Source of the DNA: Paenibacillus sp. J2TS4
Lineage (GTDB): Bacteria > Bacillota > Bacilli > Paenibacillales > NBRC-103111
DNA: 64,000 nt
Assembly: GCF_018403245.1 (NCBI RefSeq)
Contig: NZ_BOSH01000002.1
Location: forward strand, 434,001 to 498,000
Direction of reading: 5' to 3'
Position numbers and translations under genes: made by a program. The notes under the pieces are model-generated. The model had not been told where the DNA came from and made no database searches. It worked only from the letters and a program-made list of their open reading frames with translations. This document shows, in pieces, positions 26,794 through 35,711 of the stretch (positions are counted from its first letter, which is position 1; every line of letters starts with the position of its first letter).

Positions 26794-27966
26794 ATGCAAG
26801 TACATTTGCCCAGTACGATTCGGAGAATGAACAAAGAAATCGTTCTGAACATCATTAAAGATTCAGGACCTCTGTCCCGCACTGAAATCGCCAAGCAATC
26901 GGGCATTACGAAAGCAACCGTATCCGACATCGTCAAAGACCTTATTGAGGAAAGACTGATTTATGATGAGAAAGAGGATGCCGATTTCAGCAAGCGGGGC
27001 ACCAAGCTTCATTTTTCCAAGAACGCGGCCTATGGGATAGCGGTTGATTTAGGCGGGACATCGATTCATTTTGGACAATTCAATTTAGCCGGGGAATGTA
27101 TCGGAGAACAGACCGTCGCAACTTATCCCCTCTCGACTAGCCAAGCTTTTTTGGATCAGATGGCCGCAGATATGAAAACCTTTATCCAGCAATCGGGACA
27201 GCCGATGGAACGTCTTTCCTTTATTTGTATTGCCACACCGGGGATTATAGATCCGTCTAGCGGCGTTGTTTTGGAAGGCTCGCCCAATTTGCCCGAATGG
27301 AAGAACGTTCGATTAGCGCAATATTTTAACGATGTGTTTCATGTCCCCGTCACGATTGAAAATGACGTGCGCGCAGCGCTAGTCGGTGAAATGTACGAAG
27401 GAGCTCTTCAAGACTTAAGCTCCGCTGTATTGATCGGGATCGGAACGGGATTGGGTTCTGCCGTGCTCATGGATGGAAAAGTGATTCGCGGTGCCAGAAA
27501 TGCTGCCGGTGAAATCGGATACATGATATTTCACAATCACCAATTATATGCTCCATCTGCGAAAGGGCATTTGGAAATGATATGTTCCGGGTCCGGGCTG
27601 GAAGCTGCCGCCCTGGCTTTATACAACAAGAAAATCTCGGCCAAGGAAGTGTTTCGTCAAGCGCAGCAGGTTGACTTGCAAGCCAAGTATTTAGTCGATC
27701 AATTTGAGGATCATTTGGCGATGGGAATCTTAAATATCATTGCCTTGCTGAATCCGGAAAAAATTGTATTGATGGGCAGCGTCACCAAATCATTATCTAT
27801 GGATCAACTCAAGCGCAAGATCAGTCTCCATACATCCGATGTGACGGATGTAGCTATTGAAATTTCTAATTTGCAGCATCGTTCCGCTTTACAAGGCATG
27901 GCCATATTGGGCTTGAATCAAGCGTTTCCATCTTTACAGTTTTTGAAAGACAAACAACTTTATTAA
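26794..27966 (+). CDS. ROK-family sugar-responsive regulator
   Basis: Transcription repressor related to XylR/NagC. Seen: N-terminal MarR-like HTH (about 10-60; GPLSRTEIAKQSGITKATVSDIVKDL), then the ROK domain with the ATP/sugar motif YGIAVDLGGTSIHFG (near 85) and GIGTGLGSAVLMDGKVIRGARNAAGEIG (near 225). The usual zinc-binding CxCGxxGC segment is replaced by LYAPSAKGHLEMICSGSG, as in some regulators of this class. 390 residues, normal. It starts an operon with a glycosidase-like gene (17-base gap) and an MFS permease. The matched boxes upstream suggest autoregulation, relieved by an incoming sugar. Confidence 0.9.
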   Translation: MQVHLPSTIRRMNKEIVLNIIKDSGPLSRTEIAKQSGITKATVSDIVKDLIEERLIYDEKEDADFSKRGTKLHFSKNAAYGIAVDLGGTSIHFGQFNLAGECIGEQTVATYPLSTSQAFLDQMAADMKTFIQQSGQPMERLSFICIATPGIIDPSSGVVLEGSPNLPEWKNVRLAQYFNDVFHVPVTIENDVRAALVGEMYEGALQDLSSAVLIGIGTGLGSAVLMDGKVIRGARNAAGEIGYMIFHNHQLYAPSAKGHLEMICSGSGLEAAALALYNKKISAKEVFRQAQQVDLQAKYLVDQFEDHLAMGILNIIALLNPEKIVLMGSVTKSLSMDQLKRKISLHTSDVTDVAIEISNLQHRSALQGMAILGLNQAFPSLQFLKDKQLY

Positions 27967-27983
27967 TAAGGAGCGTGGTTCCT

Positions 27984-29279
27984 ATGTCAGGCATTCAATT
28001 GCATCCCCACGATATTTTAGACGAAGGCATGCCGCAAATTATCGCTTACATTCATAAATTGAAAGATATTAAATATATCTTTCCCGAAGTTAACACGATC
28101 TTCGAAAGAAATCCTTATCCCGTTGGAAAATTACCTCGAAATCCTGTACATGAAGTCGTCTTCGGGACAGGTACTATGCATGCGATTCTGCCTTCCTATG
28201 AAGATTCCGGGCTCGATCAACGAAGGGAGCCGACGCTGTCTACGGAACGCGATCCGCTGATGATCATCAAGGAAGCCGTGCAGCACGAGCCGTTCGAAGT
28301 CATTCCTTGGTTGAATATTTTGAACGGACATTTCGAAGGAGCTTTGCTCGCCAACAATTTGGTCACGGATGTGTACGGACAGGTCATCCCCCACTGGCTA
28401 TGCCCGAATGCGCCGGATGTCATTAATTTCTGGGAGAAGGCGTTCGTAGATTTGTATCGGCGCTATGGCTTCACCTCCTATATGATCGACCGCATCCGTT
28501 ATCCGGATTGGGCCGGACAGGAAGTGAATCCCAAAGGGCTGCTTACCTGCTTCTGCTCCCATTGTGAGAAGAAAATGGCCCGGCAGCATTTGGATGTGAA
28601 TGCAGTCAAACAAGCTTTGCAAACCTGGTCCATGAAATTGAAAGAAAAGCAATTTGACGAGGCCGTATCTTACGCCGAACAAAATGCACATATTCAAGCG
28701 TGGATATCTTTCCGTCAAGAAAGCGTTTCCGGTTTTGTGGAGCGGTTGATCGAGCGGGTACGAAAAGTAAATGACGCCTTTACGATATGGCTGGATCTAT
28801 GGCCGCCCGCATACAGCTGGATGCTCGGGCAGGATTATGCAAGCTTGACCAAGCTCTCCCCCGCTTTGAAACATTTTCCTTATCACAAACTGGGCGGAGG
28901 TGCCGATGTGCAGGGGTTGATCCGCTACCTGGCCGATACCGAGCAAGAGCAGGAGGAAGCTTTCCGGGCCTTCAAAAGGTTCTTCCATCTGCCTTATGAT
29001 TTAACTTACCAAACTTTTCAAGAAGAGGGATTCCCCATTCAGTTCGTCGCCGATCAAAATAATATCGTGCGTGCCCAATCCGATCCGAACACACGCATAT
29101 TCAGCGGCATTCAGATGTGGAATATATCGCCGTCCAATTTGATTGAAGCCGTAAAAGCGGGTGAAAACAGCGCTGCGGACGACCTTCTCTATTATTGCTA
29201 CGGTTGGGCTGCGGACGAGTTATTCGACGCTATTCAGAACTATCGTGAAAAAAGTCATCGAGAGAAAGGAACGAACTAA
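27984..29279 (+). CDS. putative TIM-barrel glycoside hydrolase
   Basis: 431-residue cytoplasmic protein (no signal peptide) with the look of a TIM-barrel glycoside-hydrolase-like family: EVIPWLNILNGHF, GFTSYMIDRIRYPDW, a CFCSHCEKKM cysteine pair and FTIWLDLWPPAYSWMLGQDY, where the Asp/Glu residues after strands could be catalytic. I cannot assign a GH number. GTG 27975 is possible, but AAGGAG is ten bases from the ATG at 27984. Between a ROK regulator and an MFS permease, it probably cleaves a small imported glycoside or oligosaccharide. Confidence 0.6.
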   Translation: MSGIQLHPHDILDEGMPQIIAYIHKLKDIKYIFPEVNTIFERNPYPVGKLPRNPVHEVVFGTGTMHAILPSYEDSGLDQRREPTLSTERDPLMIIKEAVQHEPFEVIPWLNILNGHFEGALLANNLVTDVYGQVIPHWLCPNAPDVINFWEKAFVDLYRRYGFTSYMIDRIRYPDWAGQEVNPKGLLTCFCSHCEKKMARQHLDVNAVKQALQTWSMKLKEKQFDEAVSYAEQNAHIQAWISFRQESVSGFVERLIERVRKVNDAFTIWLDLWPPAYSWMLGQDYASLTKLSPALKHFPYHKLGGGADVQGLIRYLADTEQEQEEAFRAFKRFFHLPYDLTYQTFQEEGFPIQFVADQNNIVRAQSDPNTRIFSGIQMWNISPSNLIEAVKAGENSAADDLLYYCYGWAADELFDAIQNYREKSHREKGTN

Positions 29280-29281
29280 TC

Positions 29282-30460
29282 ATGCAAAAAATACAACGGC
29301 CCGTTATCTTTTTCCTCATATTCGCCACCATGTTTGTGTTGGGCGGCATCCAGAACACGAAAGGCATCATCTTAGAGAAAGTGCAGAACGATATTCAACT
29401 CGACATTAGCCAAGTTGGCGTTATGGTGTCGGTGTTCCAGATCGGATTTTTGCTGGCGAGCCTTGTTGCCGGTATTTTGGCAGACCGCAAAGGCATTAAA
29501 GTGGCCATGAGTATCGGTACCGTTCTTATGATGATCGGTTTAGTTGGAACCGGGGCTGCGTTTACCGTTGCTTTCTTCCTTGGCTTCTATTTGATGGTCG
29601 GGCTGGGCATCGGGGCGATGACCGTATCGGTCGCTACCCTGATCCCTACGTTTTTTAAAGAACGCGCAGGCGTAATCTTTAATTTGGCCAACGCCTTGTT
29701 CGGCGTAGGAATGATTGTAACTCCACTTATATTAAATGTCATCTTTGCACAAAATATAAGCTGGCGCTTCTTTTATATCGGGGCTGCGGTTGTGATTGCG
29801 GTTATTTTGTTCGCTTTGCTTTCCTTCAAACCGGCACCCTCCTCTGCTCAAGGTCAAGATAAAGTGACGGTCAAATCCGTTCTGCAGCTATTTCAAGATC
29901 GTCAAATTTTGCTTGTCATATTATTCATTCTGTTCTATGTCGCGGCGGAAGCCGGGTTCCTCAATTTCTTCCCGATTTTCTATACATCGCTTGACATTGC
30001 GGGAATGGATGCCGAGCATAAAGCAGCGACTGCGGCCTATATTATTGCTAGCTTCGCTTTCCTGTTCACTATCGGCCGTTTTGTGGGCGGATTTATCATT
30101 TATAAGCTGGGCGAAAGACGCACCCTTATTGCTTTCTCTCTGTTTGCTCTGGTCTCTTTGATCGTTGGCCGTCTATTCATGACTGACTTCAGTTATTTAA
30201 TGATGCTATTCGGTCTCGCCATGTCCGTCTTGTTCCCTACTGCACAAGGCATTGCCTCCAAGCTGACGAAGCAAGCCGGTTCTTTGCAAGGTTTAATCTA
30301 TGTCGCTTCCGGACTCGGCGGAGCTGTCGTCGGCATTGTGATCGGGCAAGTCTCCAAAACGTTCGGCATCGGCAACGGGTTTAATTTGCTTATCCTGTTT
30401 ACCGCCATCATATGTCTGCTCGCCTTCCTGATCCGAACTCCGAAGGTGACTGATCAATAA
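29282..30460 (+). CDS. MFS permease, sugar/oligosaccharide operon
   Basis: Twelve-helix major facilitator of 392 residues with the helix 2-3 motif GILADRKGIKVAM and its C-terminal echo GGFIIYKLGERR. Begins two bases after the glycosidase-like gene, with AAAGGAA before the ATG. Its operon (ROK regulator, glycosidase-like, permease) makes it an importer of a glycoside rather than a drug pump; the substrate is not evident. Confidence 0.85.
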   Translation: MQKIQRPVIFFLIFATMFVLGGIQNTKGIILEKVQNDIQLDISQVGVMVSVFQIGFLLASLVAGILADRKGIKVAMSIGTVLMMIGLVGTGAAFTVAFFLGFYLMVGLGIGAMTVSVATLIPTFFKERAGVIFNLANALFGVGMIVTPLILNVIFAQNISWRFFYIGAAVVIAVILFALLSFKPAPSSAQGQDKVTVKSVLQLFQDRQILLVILFILFYVAAEAGFLNFFPIFYTSLDIAGMDAEHKAATAAYIIASFAFLFTIGRFVGGFIIYKLGERRTLIAFSLFALVSLIVGRLFMTDFSYLMMLFGLAMSVLFPTAQGIASKLTKQAGSLQGLIYVASGLGGAVVGIVIGQVSKTFGIGNGFNLLILFTAIICLLAFLIRTPKVTDQ

Positions 30461-30487
30461 CGGCATAACGGCACACTAAAACACATG

Positions 30488-30511
30488 CCCCCGTCCTGTT
30501 CTGGATGGGGG
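30488..30511. terminator. stem-loop after the ROK operon
   Basis: CCCCCGTCC / GGATGGGGG with a six-base loop (one G-T pair), 28 bases after the MFS stop. The A/T tail is weak on both strands; it probably serves both the MFS gene and the facing GNAT remnant. Confidence 0.55.
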
Positions 30512-30570
30512 TAAAATAAAGTTTGTTAATTTTGTTAAATAAGGATACTTTAGCAATCGCGCCCTTTTGT

Positions 30571-30978
30571 TTACGATTGCTTCTGAAACACCCACATTGT
30601 TGATACATCTCGGTAACCCAGTTATAAATATAAAGGATGCCCCATTTGACTAGAAGCAAGTACACTCTTGACAGCGCCTTCCTGCTTGGCATCCATAAGC
30701 ATTTTTCGGCATAGTGCTTTGCCTATTCCTTTACCCCTATGTATTTTCGAAGTAAATATATCACTCAAGAAACATACCGTTTTATCTAATAGTAAATAGC
30801 GTCCATATGATGCAGGTTGCCCGTTCTCCTCACCAACGTAAAAATGCAGATTTGGGTCATCTAATTTTTTCAGATCGATAGCAGCCCTATCGAAATAATG
30901 ATTGATGCGTCGACCTTCTTCCTCTGTTTTCACCCGCTTGATGAGTTTGTTTTCTGTTTCAAATTTCTTGAGATACAA
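30571..30978 (-). pseudogene. GNAT acetyltransferase with in-frame stop
   Basis: The minus frame from TTG 30978 reads a GNAT core (VGEENGQPASYGRYLLLDKTV, FTSKIHRGKGIGKALCRKML with the acetyl-CoA loop RGKGIG). It hits TAA after GHPLYL. Beyond the stop the same frame continues LGYRDVSTMWVFQKQS to a second stop at 30571, matching the family ending (Y-K-LGY...). So a single AAA to TAA change probably truncated it by about 17 residues. Substrate unknown. Confidence 0.7.
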
Positions 30979-31008
30979 TTACTGTTCAAGTCCTTCAAAA
31001 TTGCATCG

Positions 31009-31428
31009 TCAATCAGACACCCACGCGGGAAAATACCCTAATCGGTGAGCTACTCTCTGTGAAGCAATGTTACTGGCGATTACGTCATAACTTGGTATCT
31101 CTCCACGTCCCAATATTTCAAAAGTTAACCTGTTTACAAGATAACTAGCCAATCCCAAATTACGATATTGGGGTAATACTTCTATGCCAATTTGCCACAG
31201 TTTTGCACAGGTTTTGCTTGCTCCTGCCAAACCAACAATTTCCCCATCTTGCTTTGCAAGCATAGCTAGATCAGTCTGCCAGGGAAGATTCGTATCGTAT
31301 ATAATAGCTTCATTGAATCTTGTAACATCAAGTAAACTGACCACTTCTTCCCGCTCAATTAGTTCAAATGAAAAAAATCTCGGCGGTGACATTGGCTTTA
31401 TTCTTTTTACATCAGGCAGAAAATGCAA
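31009..31428 (-). CDS. GNAT acetyltransferase, C-terminal domain only
   Basis: 139 residues matching the C-terminal half of a two-part GNAT protein: AMLAKQDGEIVGLAGASKTCAKLWQIGIEVLPQYRNLGLASYLVN (acetyl-CoA loop) and ASNIASQRVAHRLGYFPAW. Family members are usually longer by a hundred or more residues at the N-terminus, so this may be a 5'-truncated gene. Its TTG/ATG region follows a strong terminator at 31476 and shows no clear ribosome binding site. Confidence 0.6.
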   Translation of the reverse strand: MHFLPDVKRIKPMSPPRFFSFELIEREEVVSLLDVTRFNEAIIYDTNLPWQTDLAMLAKQDGEIVGLAGASKTCAKLWQIGIEVLPQYRNLGLASYLVNRLTFEILGRGEIPSYDVIASNIASQRVAHRLGYFPAWVSD

Positions 31429-31475
31429 GTAAAGACCTCTGATAAATGGTAGATAATTTGCACACCCAACGTTAA

Positions 31476-31505
31476 AAACCCAGCCATCACAATGTGGCTG
31501 GGTTT
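31476..31505. terminator. bidirectional terminator
   Basis: AAACCCAGCCA / TGGCTGGGTTT, perfect 11-bp stem, eight-base loop, A-rich on the left and TT on the right. It separates the GNAT fragment from a 20-codon minus-strand remnant (ending KHVFDETGETFLIKM) at about 31522-31590. Confidence 0.75.
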
Positions 31506-31762
31506 CATAATTATTTACATCTTAATCAAGAACGTCTCCCCAGTTTCATCAAATACGTGCTTAAGGAATGGGGGCCTTTCCAAATAGTTAGTCTGCCCTC
31601 GCTGTATGGAAGATTTTAGGTGGATTTGTTCATAGAAAAATGGTAAATTATTTTGGGATCAATCGCGCAGATTGTTCGTGTTCGATATGTGTTATTGGAA
31701 TAACGCGCAAGTCGGGATATACGTTTAGGCTCATATTATTGATATTTGGGGAGGATGTCGGC

Positions 31763-32575
31763 ATGGACAAGAATTCCGTATATAAAACAAACATTATAGG
31801 CGCTGGCGAGGTTGGGCGCGCCATCTCGGTCGACATGGATAAGAATTTTGTGCATAAAACTAACAGCTTCTATTGGGATACAAAAGGAAATGACTTCTTA
31901 GGAGCAATCGTGCTTCCTTTGTATGGAGCATTTGTCTCAGAAGAAAAATGCCGGCTTTTTGGCGATGTCTCAGGGAAAAAGATGCTAGAGATAGGCTGTG
32001 GTAACGGTCAATCCTTGCAATATTTGGGGGAACGCAAAGCATCTGAGCTATGGGCTGTGGATATATCAGAAAAACAAATCGAAAAGGCAGCGCAACATTT
32101 GAAGGCATGCGGTCTTTCAGCAAAATTGATCTGTTCTCCCATGGAAGAAGAATGTGGCTTGCCAGTGGATTATTTTGACTTTGTTTATTCAATTTATGCC
32201 ATAGGCTGGACCACCGACCTAGAGGGTACTTTTGGCCGGATCGCATCTTACCTTAAAAAAGACGGTGTATTTATTTTCAGTTGGTCTCACCCTATACACA
32301 AATGTGTTTCTGCAGAAAATAATATGCTTGCTTTTAAAAAATGTTATTTCGATGAATCTTGGTATTCGGTATCACTTAATGAAGATACGCTAACATTATC
32401 GGACCGTAAACTATCCACCTATGTGAATGCGTTGGCAAAAGCGGGATTTGTCATTGAGCAAATGATTGAGGAATCTGATGATGAAATTATACAATCGCGG
32501 GGCGATAACAGCGATTTTGCAAAAAAAGCAAAGATGCTTCCTGTAACTTTTGTAATCAAAGCAAGAAAACTATAA
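31763..32575 (+). CDS. class I SAM-dependent methyltransferase
   Basis: Small-molecule methyltransferase. Seen: motif I MLEIGCGNGQSLQYLG (near 80), acidic motif LWAVDISEKQIEKA, motif post-II FDFVYSIYAIGW and the IFSWSHPIHK segment. ATG 31763 has GGGGAGG eight bases away, giving 270 residues; the longer frame from 31640 lacks a ribosome binding site. The first 25 codons carry a partial duplication: MDKNSVYKTN at the start is echoed 24 codons later by MDKNFVHKTN, where the family sequence (NSFYWDTKGNDFLG) really begins. Confidence 0.82.
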   Translation: MDKNSVYKTNIIGAGEVGRAISVDMDKNFVHKTNSFYWDTKGNDFLGAIVLPLYGAFVSEEKCRLFGDVSGKKMLEIGCGNGQSLQYLGERKASELWAVDISEKQIEKAAQHLKACGLSAKLICSPMEEECGLPVDYFDFVYSIYAIGWTTDLEGTFGRIASYLKKDGVFIFSWSHPIHKCVSAENNMLAFKKCYFDESWYSVSLNEDTLTLSDRKLSTYVNALAKAGFVIEQMIEESDDEIIQSRGDNSDFAKKAKMLPVTFVIKARKL

Positions 32576-32615
32576 TATCCGATAGCTTAATCATGACTAG
32601 CAAATGGGGGAAAAT

Positions 32616-32860
32616 ATGGACAGGGTTTTGCATGAGATAGCCAATTCGGTTAGAGGAGAAGATAAAAGATTTATTATTGGGATTTCGGAAGTATACGTGA
32701 TGTTGCCGAAAGAGGAACAGATATAAATTATTTAAGAAAATCTCATGAAGAGCGCAGAATTCAATATGATTTATTTATGCATCCTTATCATCGGAATTTT
32801 GATTTAGTTTTAAAAAATTCCAATGAAGACTATATTCTTGAAAAAGGCAGTATCAATTAA
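32616..32860 (+). pseudogene. uridine-kinase-like P-loop protein remnant
   Basis: ATG 32616 starts MDRVLHEIANSVRGEDKRF followed by IIGIS, the usual lead-in to a Walker A loop, but the P-loop is missing and the frame ends. The next frame carries DVAERGTDINYLRKSHEERR followed by IQYDLFMHP and stops at 32860. So it is a nucleoside-kinase-like gene with an internal deletion and frameshift. Confidence 0.55.
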
Positions 32861-32952
32861 TATGTTTGCGTCGCCACCTTTCGATGGGTTTGCTATTCTG
32901 GTACGAAGTATGACTTCGTTGAATGAAATAGGTCTTAAACGATCCAATAAAG

Positions 32953-32994
32953 GAGCGAGGCTGGTGGTTATCTTCCGCCGACACTCGCTCTTTT
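32953..32994 (+). terminator. terminator facing the GDPD gene
   Basis: GAGCGAG (32953-32959) pairs with CTCGCTC (32984-32990), with an inner GGTGG/CCGCC helix, followed by TTTTGTCTTT on the plus strand. It lies next to the stop of the importer operon on the other strand. Confidence 0.55.
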
Positions 32995-32999
32995 GTCTT

Positions 33000-33728
33000 T
33001 CATCCATAGGTAAATCTTTGCTTCATCACCGCAAACAATAATTCCGGCTTGCGGGTAGTGATCGCGTCAACGCCAATATGGACAAACGTTTCCATCGCTT
33101 GCTGATCATCAACAGTATACGTCCAGACCGCCAGACCTGCAGCATGGGCTTCGCCGACGATTTCCGGAGAACAGGTGTCATACTTTACGTTCAGGCCGCA
33201 GTATCCGCTCCGCAGCGCCTGCTGACATAGCCGCTTCGCATAATTTCTGCTGCCTGCGAGCGACACATCCGCCGGTGAAATGGATGTATTGATCATGACC
33301 TGGATATCCGGATGCCGTTCCGGAATCTCTTCCGAATACCATCCCGTAATAAACGCCCGCTTCTCGGCGCCATATTTCCGAATCAGCCGAATAGTCGGCT
33401 CGACGCTTTCATTCGACTTCAAGTCAATGTTCAGCTCCGTGCCTAGCGGATCGGAGGCTTCAAGCACTTGACGCAAGGCAGCAAGCTCGTGTTTCTCGTA
33501 GGCTGTCCCCAATTGCTGGCGAATGTCAGGCCGATTTAGCTCCTCATACGTATACTGATGCAGCAGCGAAACATCGTCATGCAGCAGCACTACCGTCCCT
33601 CCTTTGCATACGAGCGCATCCACTTCGACAATCTGTGCCCCGGACTGGATGCCTTCGAGGAAGGAGGCCAACGTATTGGCCGGACTTTTGCCGGAGCCGG
33701 TATGTGCGGCAACCTTTGGTCTATGCAC
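33000..33728 (-). CDS. glycerophosphodiester phosphodiesterase-like protein
   Basis: TIM-barrel GDPD/UgpQ-type protein without signal peptide, 242 residues. Seen: AAHTGSGKSPANTLASF at the start, VEVDALVCKGGTVVLLHDD (metal/catalytic Glu, Asp, His), ELNIDLKS and VWTYTVDD later. The usual signature AHRG...PENT is altered: Arg after the first His is Thr and the Glu of PENT is Ala. Normal GDPD catalysis uses that His-Arg pair, so activity or substrate may differ. GTG start with AGGAGG at good distance. Last gene of the importer unit, which suggests the importer brings in a phosphodiester or glycoside processed in the cytoplasm. Confidence 0.8.
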   Translation of the reverse strand: MHRPKVAAHTGSGKSPANTLASFLEGIQSGAQIVEVDALVCKGGTVVLLHDDVSLLHQYTYEELNRPDIRQQLGTAYEKHELAALRQVLEASDPLGTELNIDLKSNESVEPTIRLIRKYGAEKRAFITGWYSEEIPERHPDIQVMINTSISPADVSLAGSRNYAKRLCQQALRSGYCGLNVKYDTCSPEIVGEAHAAGLAVWTYTVDDQQAMETFVHIGVDAITTRKPELLFAVMKQRFTYG

Positions 33729-33823
33729 CAGTACACCTCCTTGGCCGTTGCAGCTAAGCGCATTTCTCTTCCGATTACAAACGGATCGTTGTCATCGTGA
33801 CCTCTCCTTAATAGAGCCCCCCT

Positions 33824-34708
33824 TTACTCCTTCACCGATCCAAGCATAATCCCATGAATAAAATACCGCTGCAAAAATGGATATACAAGCAATATCGGCA
33901 GCATCGATACCATAATTTTTGCCGCGTTTAGCGTTTTATCGGACATTTTGGCAACCAGATCGACATTGGTCGAATCCATCATTTCAGGCGCAAGCTGCAC
34001 AACAAGCTGCTGAATATAAGTTTGCAGAGGGTAATTCTCCACGCTGCGCATAAAAATCATGCCGTCAAAAAAGGAGTTCCAATGATTTACGACGCTAAAT
34101 AAAGTAACCGTAGCCATCGCCGGTAAAGAAAGCGGCAGAAACACTTTAAACAGCATAAACCATGGTCCTGCGCCATCCATTAGCCCCGCTTCGCTCAGCT
34201 CCTTCGGCAAGTTTCTAAAAAAGTTCATCAGAAGAATGACATTGAACACTGGTACCGCACCTGGCAATACCAATGCCCAGATCGTATTGAACATGCCAAG
34301 CGATTTGACGACCAAATACAAAGGGATCACTCCGCCGGAAAACAGCATATTAAATAAAATGAACCACATATAATAATGGCGCGCCTTGAATTCCTTCCGG
34401 CTTCTGGAGAGCGGATAGGCAATCAAGATTGTCAAAATAAAGTTGAGCGAGCCGCCTATCAGCACCCTTTTGATTGAAACAAAAAAGGAATTGAAAAAGT
34501 AAGGATCGTCGATAATTTTCCGGTAAGATTCAATATTGAAGCCTACCGGCCAAAACGTAACAAAACCCCCCGCCGCTGCGGACATATTGCTAAAAGATAC
34601 AGCTATCGTATGAATGACCGGCGCCAGTGACGAAAAGGAGATAACGACCATCAGCACAATTAAGCATATATTCCAGATCCGCGCGGAAACGGTTTTATCT
34701 TGTACCAA
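33824..34708 (-). CDS. carbohydrate ABC importer permease (YtcP/LplC-like)
   Basis: Inner membrane subunit of a CUT1-type importer. Seen: six helices, with the EAA loop at about 190 (ELSEAGLMDGAGPWFMLFKVFLPLSLPA) that docks to the ATPase; C-terminus PFLQRYFIHGIMLGSVKE is diagnostic for the YtcP group. TTG start with AGGAGG 9 bases upstream. 294 residues, full. No ATPase gene is nearby; these importers commonly share a genome-wide MsmX-type ATPase. Confidence 0.92.
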   Translation of the reverse strand: MVQDKTVSARIWNICLIVLMVVISFSSLAPVIHTIAVSFSNMSAAAGGFVTFWPVGFNIESYRKIIDDPYFFNSFFVSIKRVLIGGSLNFILTILIAYPLSRSRKEFKARHYYMWFILFNMLFSGGVIPLYLVVKSLGMFNTIWALVLPGAVPVFNVILLMNFFRNLPKELSEAGLMDGAGPWFMLFKVFLPLSLPAMATVTLFSVVNHWNSFFDGMIFMRSVENYPLQTYIQQLVVQLAPEMMDSTNVDLVAKMSDKTLNAAKIMVSMLPILLVYPFLQRYFIHGIMLGSVKE

Positions 34709-34741
34709 TGCTAGACACCTCCTGTCCGCAGTCGATGATCA

Positions 34742-35626
34742 TTAGAAAATGCGGTAATTCGCATACCGATAGGCAAGCCGGTACGAAATAATAATCAGGA
34801 TAAAGCCGATGACCGATTTCAACAGTCCCACTGCCGTTGCAAATCCGTATTGCGCCTGCACCAGGCCGACCCGGTACACATACGTATCGATGACGTCGCC
34901 TGAAGGATACACAAGCGGATTATACAGGTTAAAAATTTGATCGAAGCCGGCATTCAGTATACTGCCGATGCTCAAAGTGGCCAACAAAATAATCGTCGGT
35001 ACGATGCTGGGCAGCGTAATGTAGCGTATTCTTTGAAATCGGCTCGCCCCATCTATTTCAGCGGCTTCATACAAGGTAGGATCAATGCCCGCCAGCGCAG
35101 CCAGGTAAACAATCGCCCCGAACCCAAAATCCTTCCATGTATCTGAGCCGATAATGATCCACGGGAACCAGTCATTGCTGGCAAGAAACATAATTTTCTG
35201 CCCGCCGAACGCCTCAATCGCTCCATTGATAATACCATCCATAGACAACATATCAATTAAAATGCCGGCAAGTATAACCCATGATATAAAATGCGGCAAG
35301 TATACAATCGTCTGAACCCACCTTTTGAACAACACATGTTTCAGTTCATTGAGCAAAATAGCAAATGTGACAGGGAAAATTAAGCCGGCAATTATTTTCC
35401 CTACAGCGATAAAAATCGTGTTATAAAAAATCACCTTGCTGTCTCTGATTTGGAATAAATACGAAAAATTTTCAAGACCGATCCAGGGCGAATTTTTAAT
35501 GCCCAGCCCGATATCAAAGTCCTGAAAGGCGATGATGACGCCAAAGAGCGGAATCGTAGAAAAGATGATCAGTAGAACGATACCTGGAAACAGCATAAGG
35601 TGATAATGCTTCTGAAAGCTCTTCAT
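34742..35626 (-). CDS. carbohydrate ABC importer permease (LplB/YteP-like)
   Basis: Partner of the YtcP-like permease. Seen: six helices, EAA loop YEAAEIDGASRFQRIRYITLPSIVPT (near 190), and the C-terminal AYRYANYRIF typical of LplB-type permeases. GGGGAG is six bases before the ATG. 294 residues. It lies 33 bases from the next permease and 85 bases from the binding-protein gene, with a strong hairpin in that gap. Confidence 0.92.
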   Translation of the reverse strand: MKSFQKHYHLMLFPGIVLLIIFSTIPLFGVIIAFQDFDIGLGIKNSPWIGLENFSYLFQIRDSKVIFYNTIFIAVGKIIAGLIFPVTFAILLNELKHVLFKRWVQTIVYLPHFISWVILAGILIDMLSMDGIINGAIEAFGGQKIMFLASNDWFPWIIIGSDTWKDFGFGAIVYLAALAGIDPTLYEAAEIDGASRFQRIRYITLPSIVPTIILLATLSIGSILNAGFDQIFNLYNPLVYPSGDVIDTYVYRVGLVQAQYGFATAVGLLKSVIGFILIIISYRLAYRYANYRIF

Positions 35627-35656
35627 CTTGTTCTCCCCGTTTCATCGTTAAAGTAG

Positions 35657-35693
35657 AAAAGCGCCATCAAGCTTAGACAGGAGTGGCGCTTTT
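35657..35693 (-). terminator. intercistronic hairpin between binding protein and permeases
   Basis: AAAAGCGCCA / TGGCGCTTTT, perfect 10-bp stem with a 17-base loop and T-rich tail. In such operons a partial terminator or mRNA-stabilising stem makes the binding protein more abundant than the permeases. Confidence 0.7.
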
Positions 35694-35711
35694 CACTTCT
35701 CTTGCTTTCCG

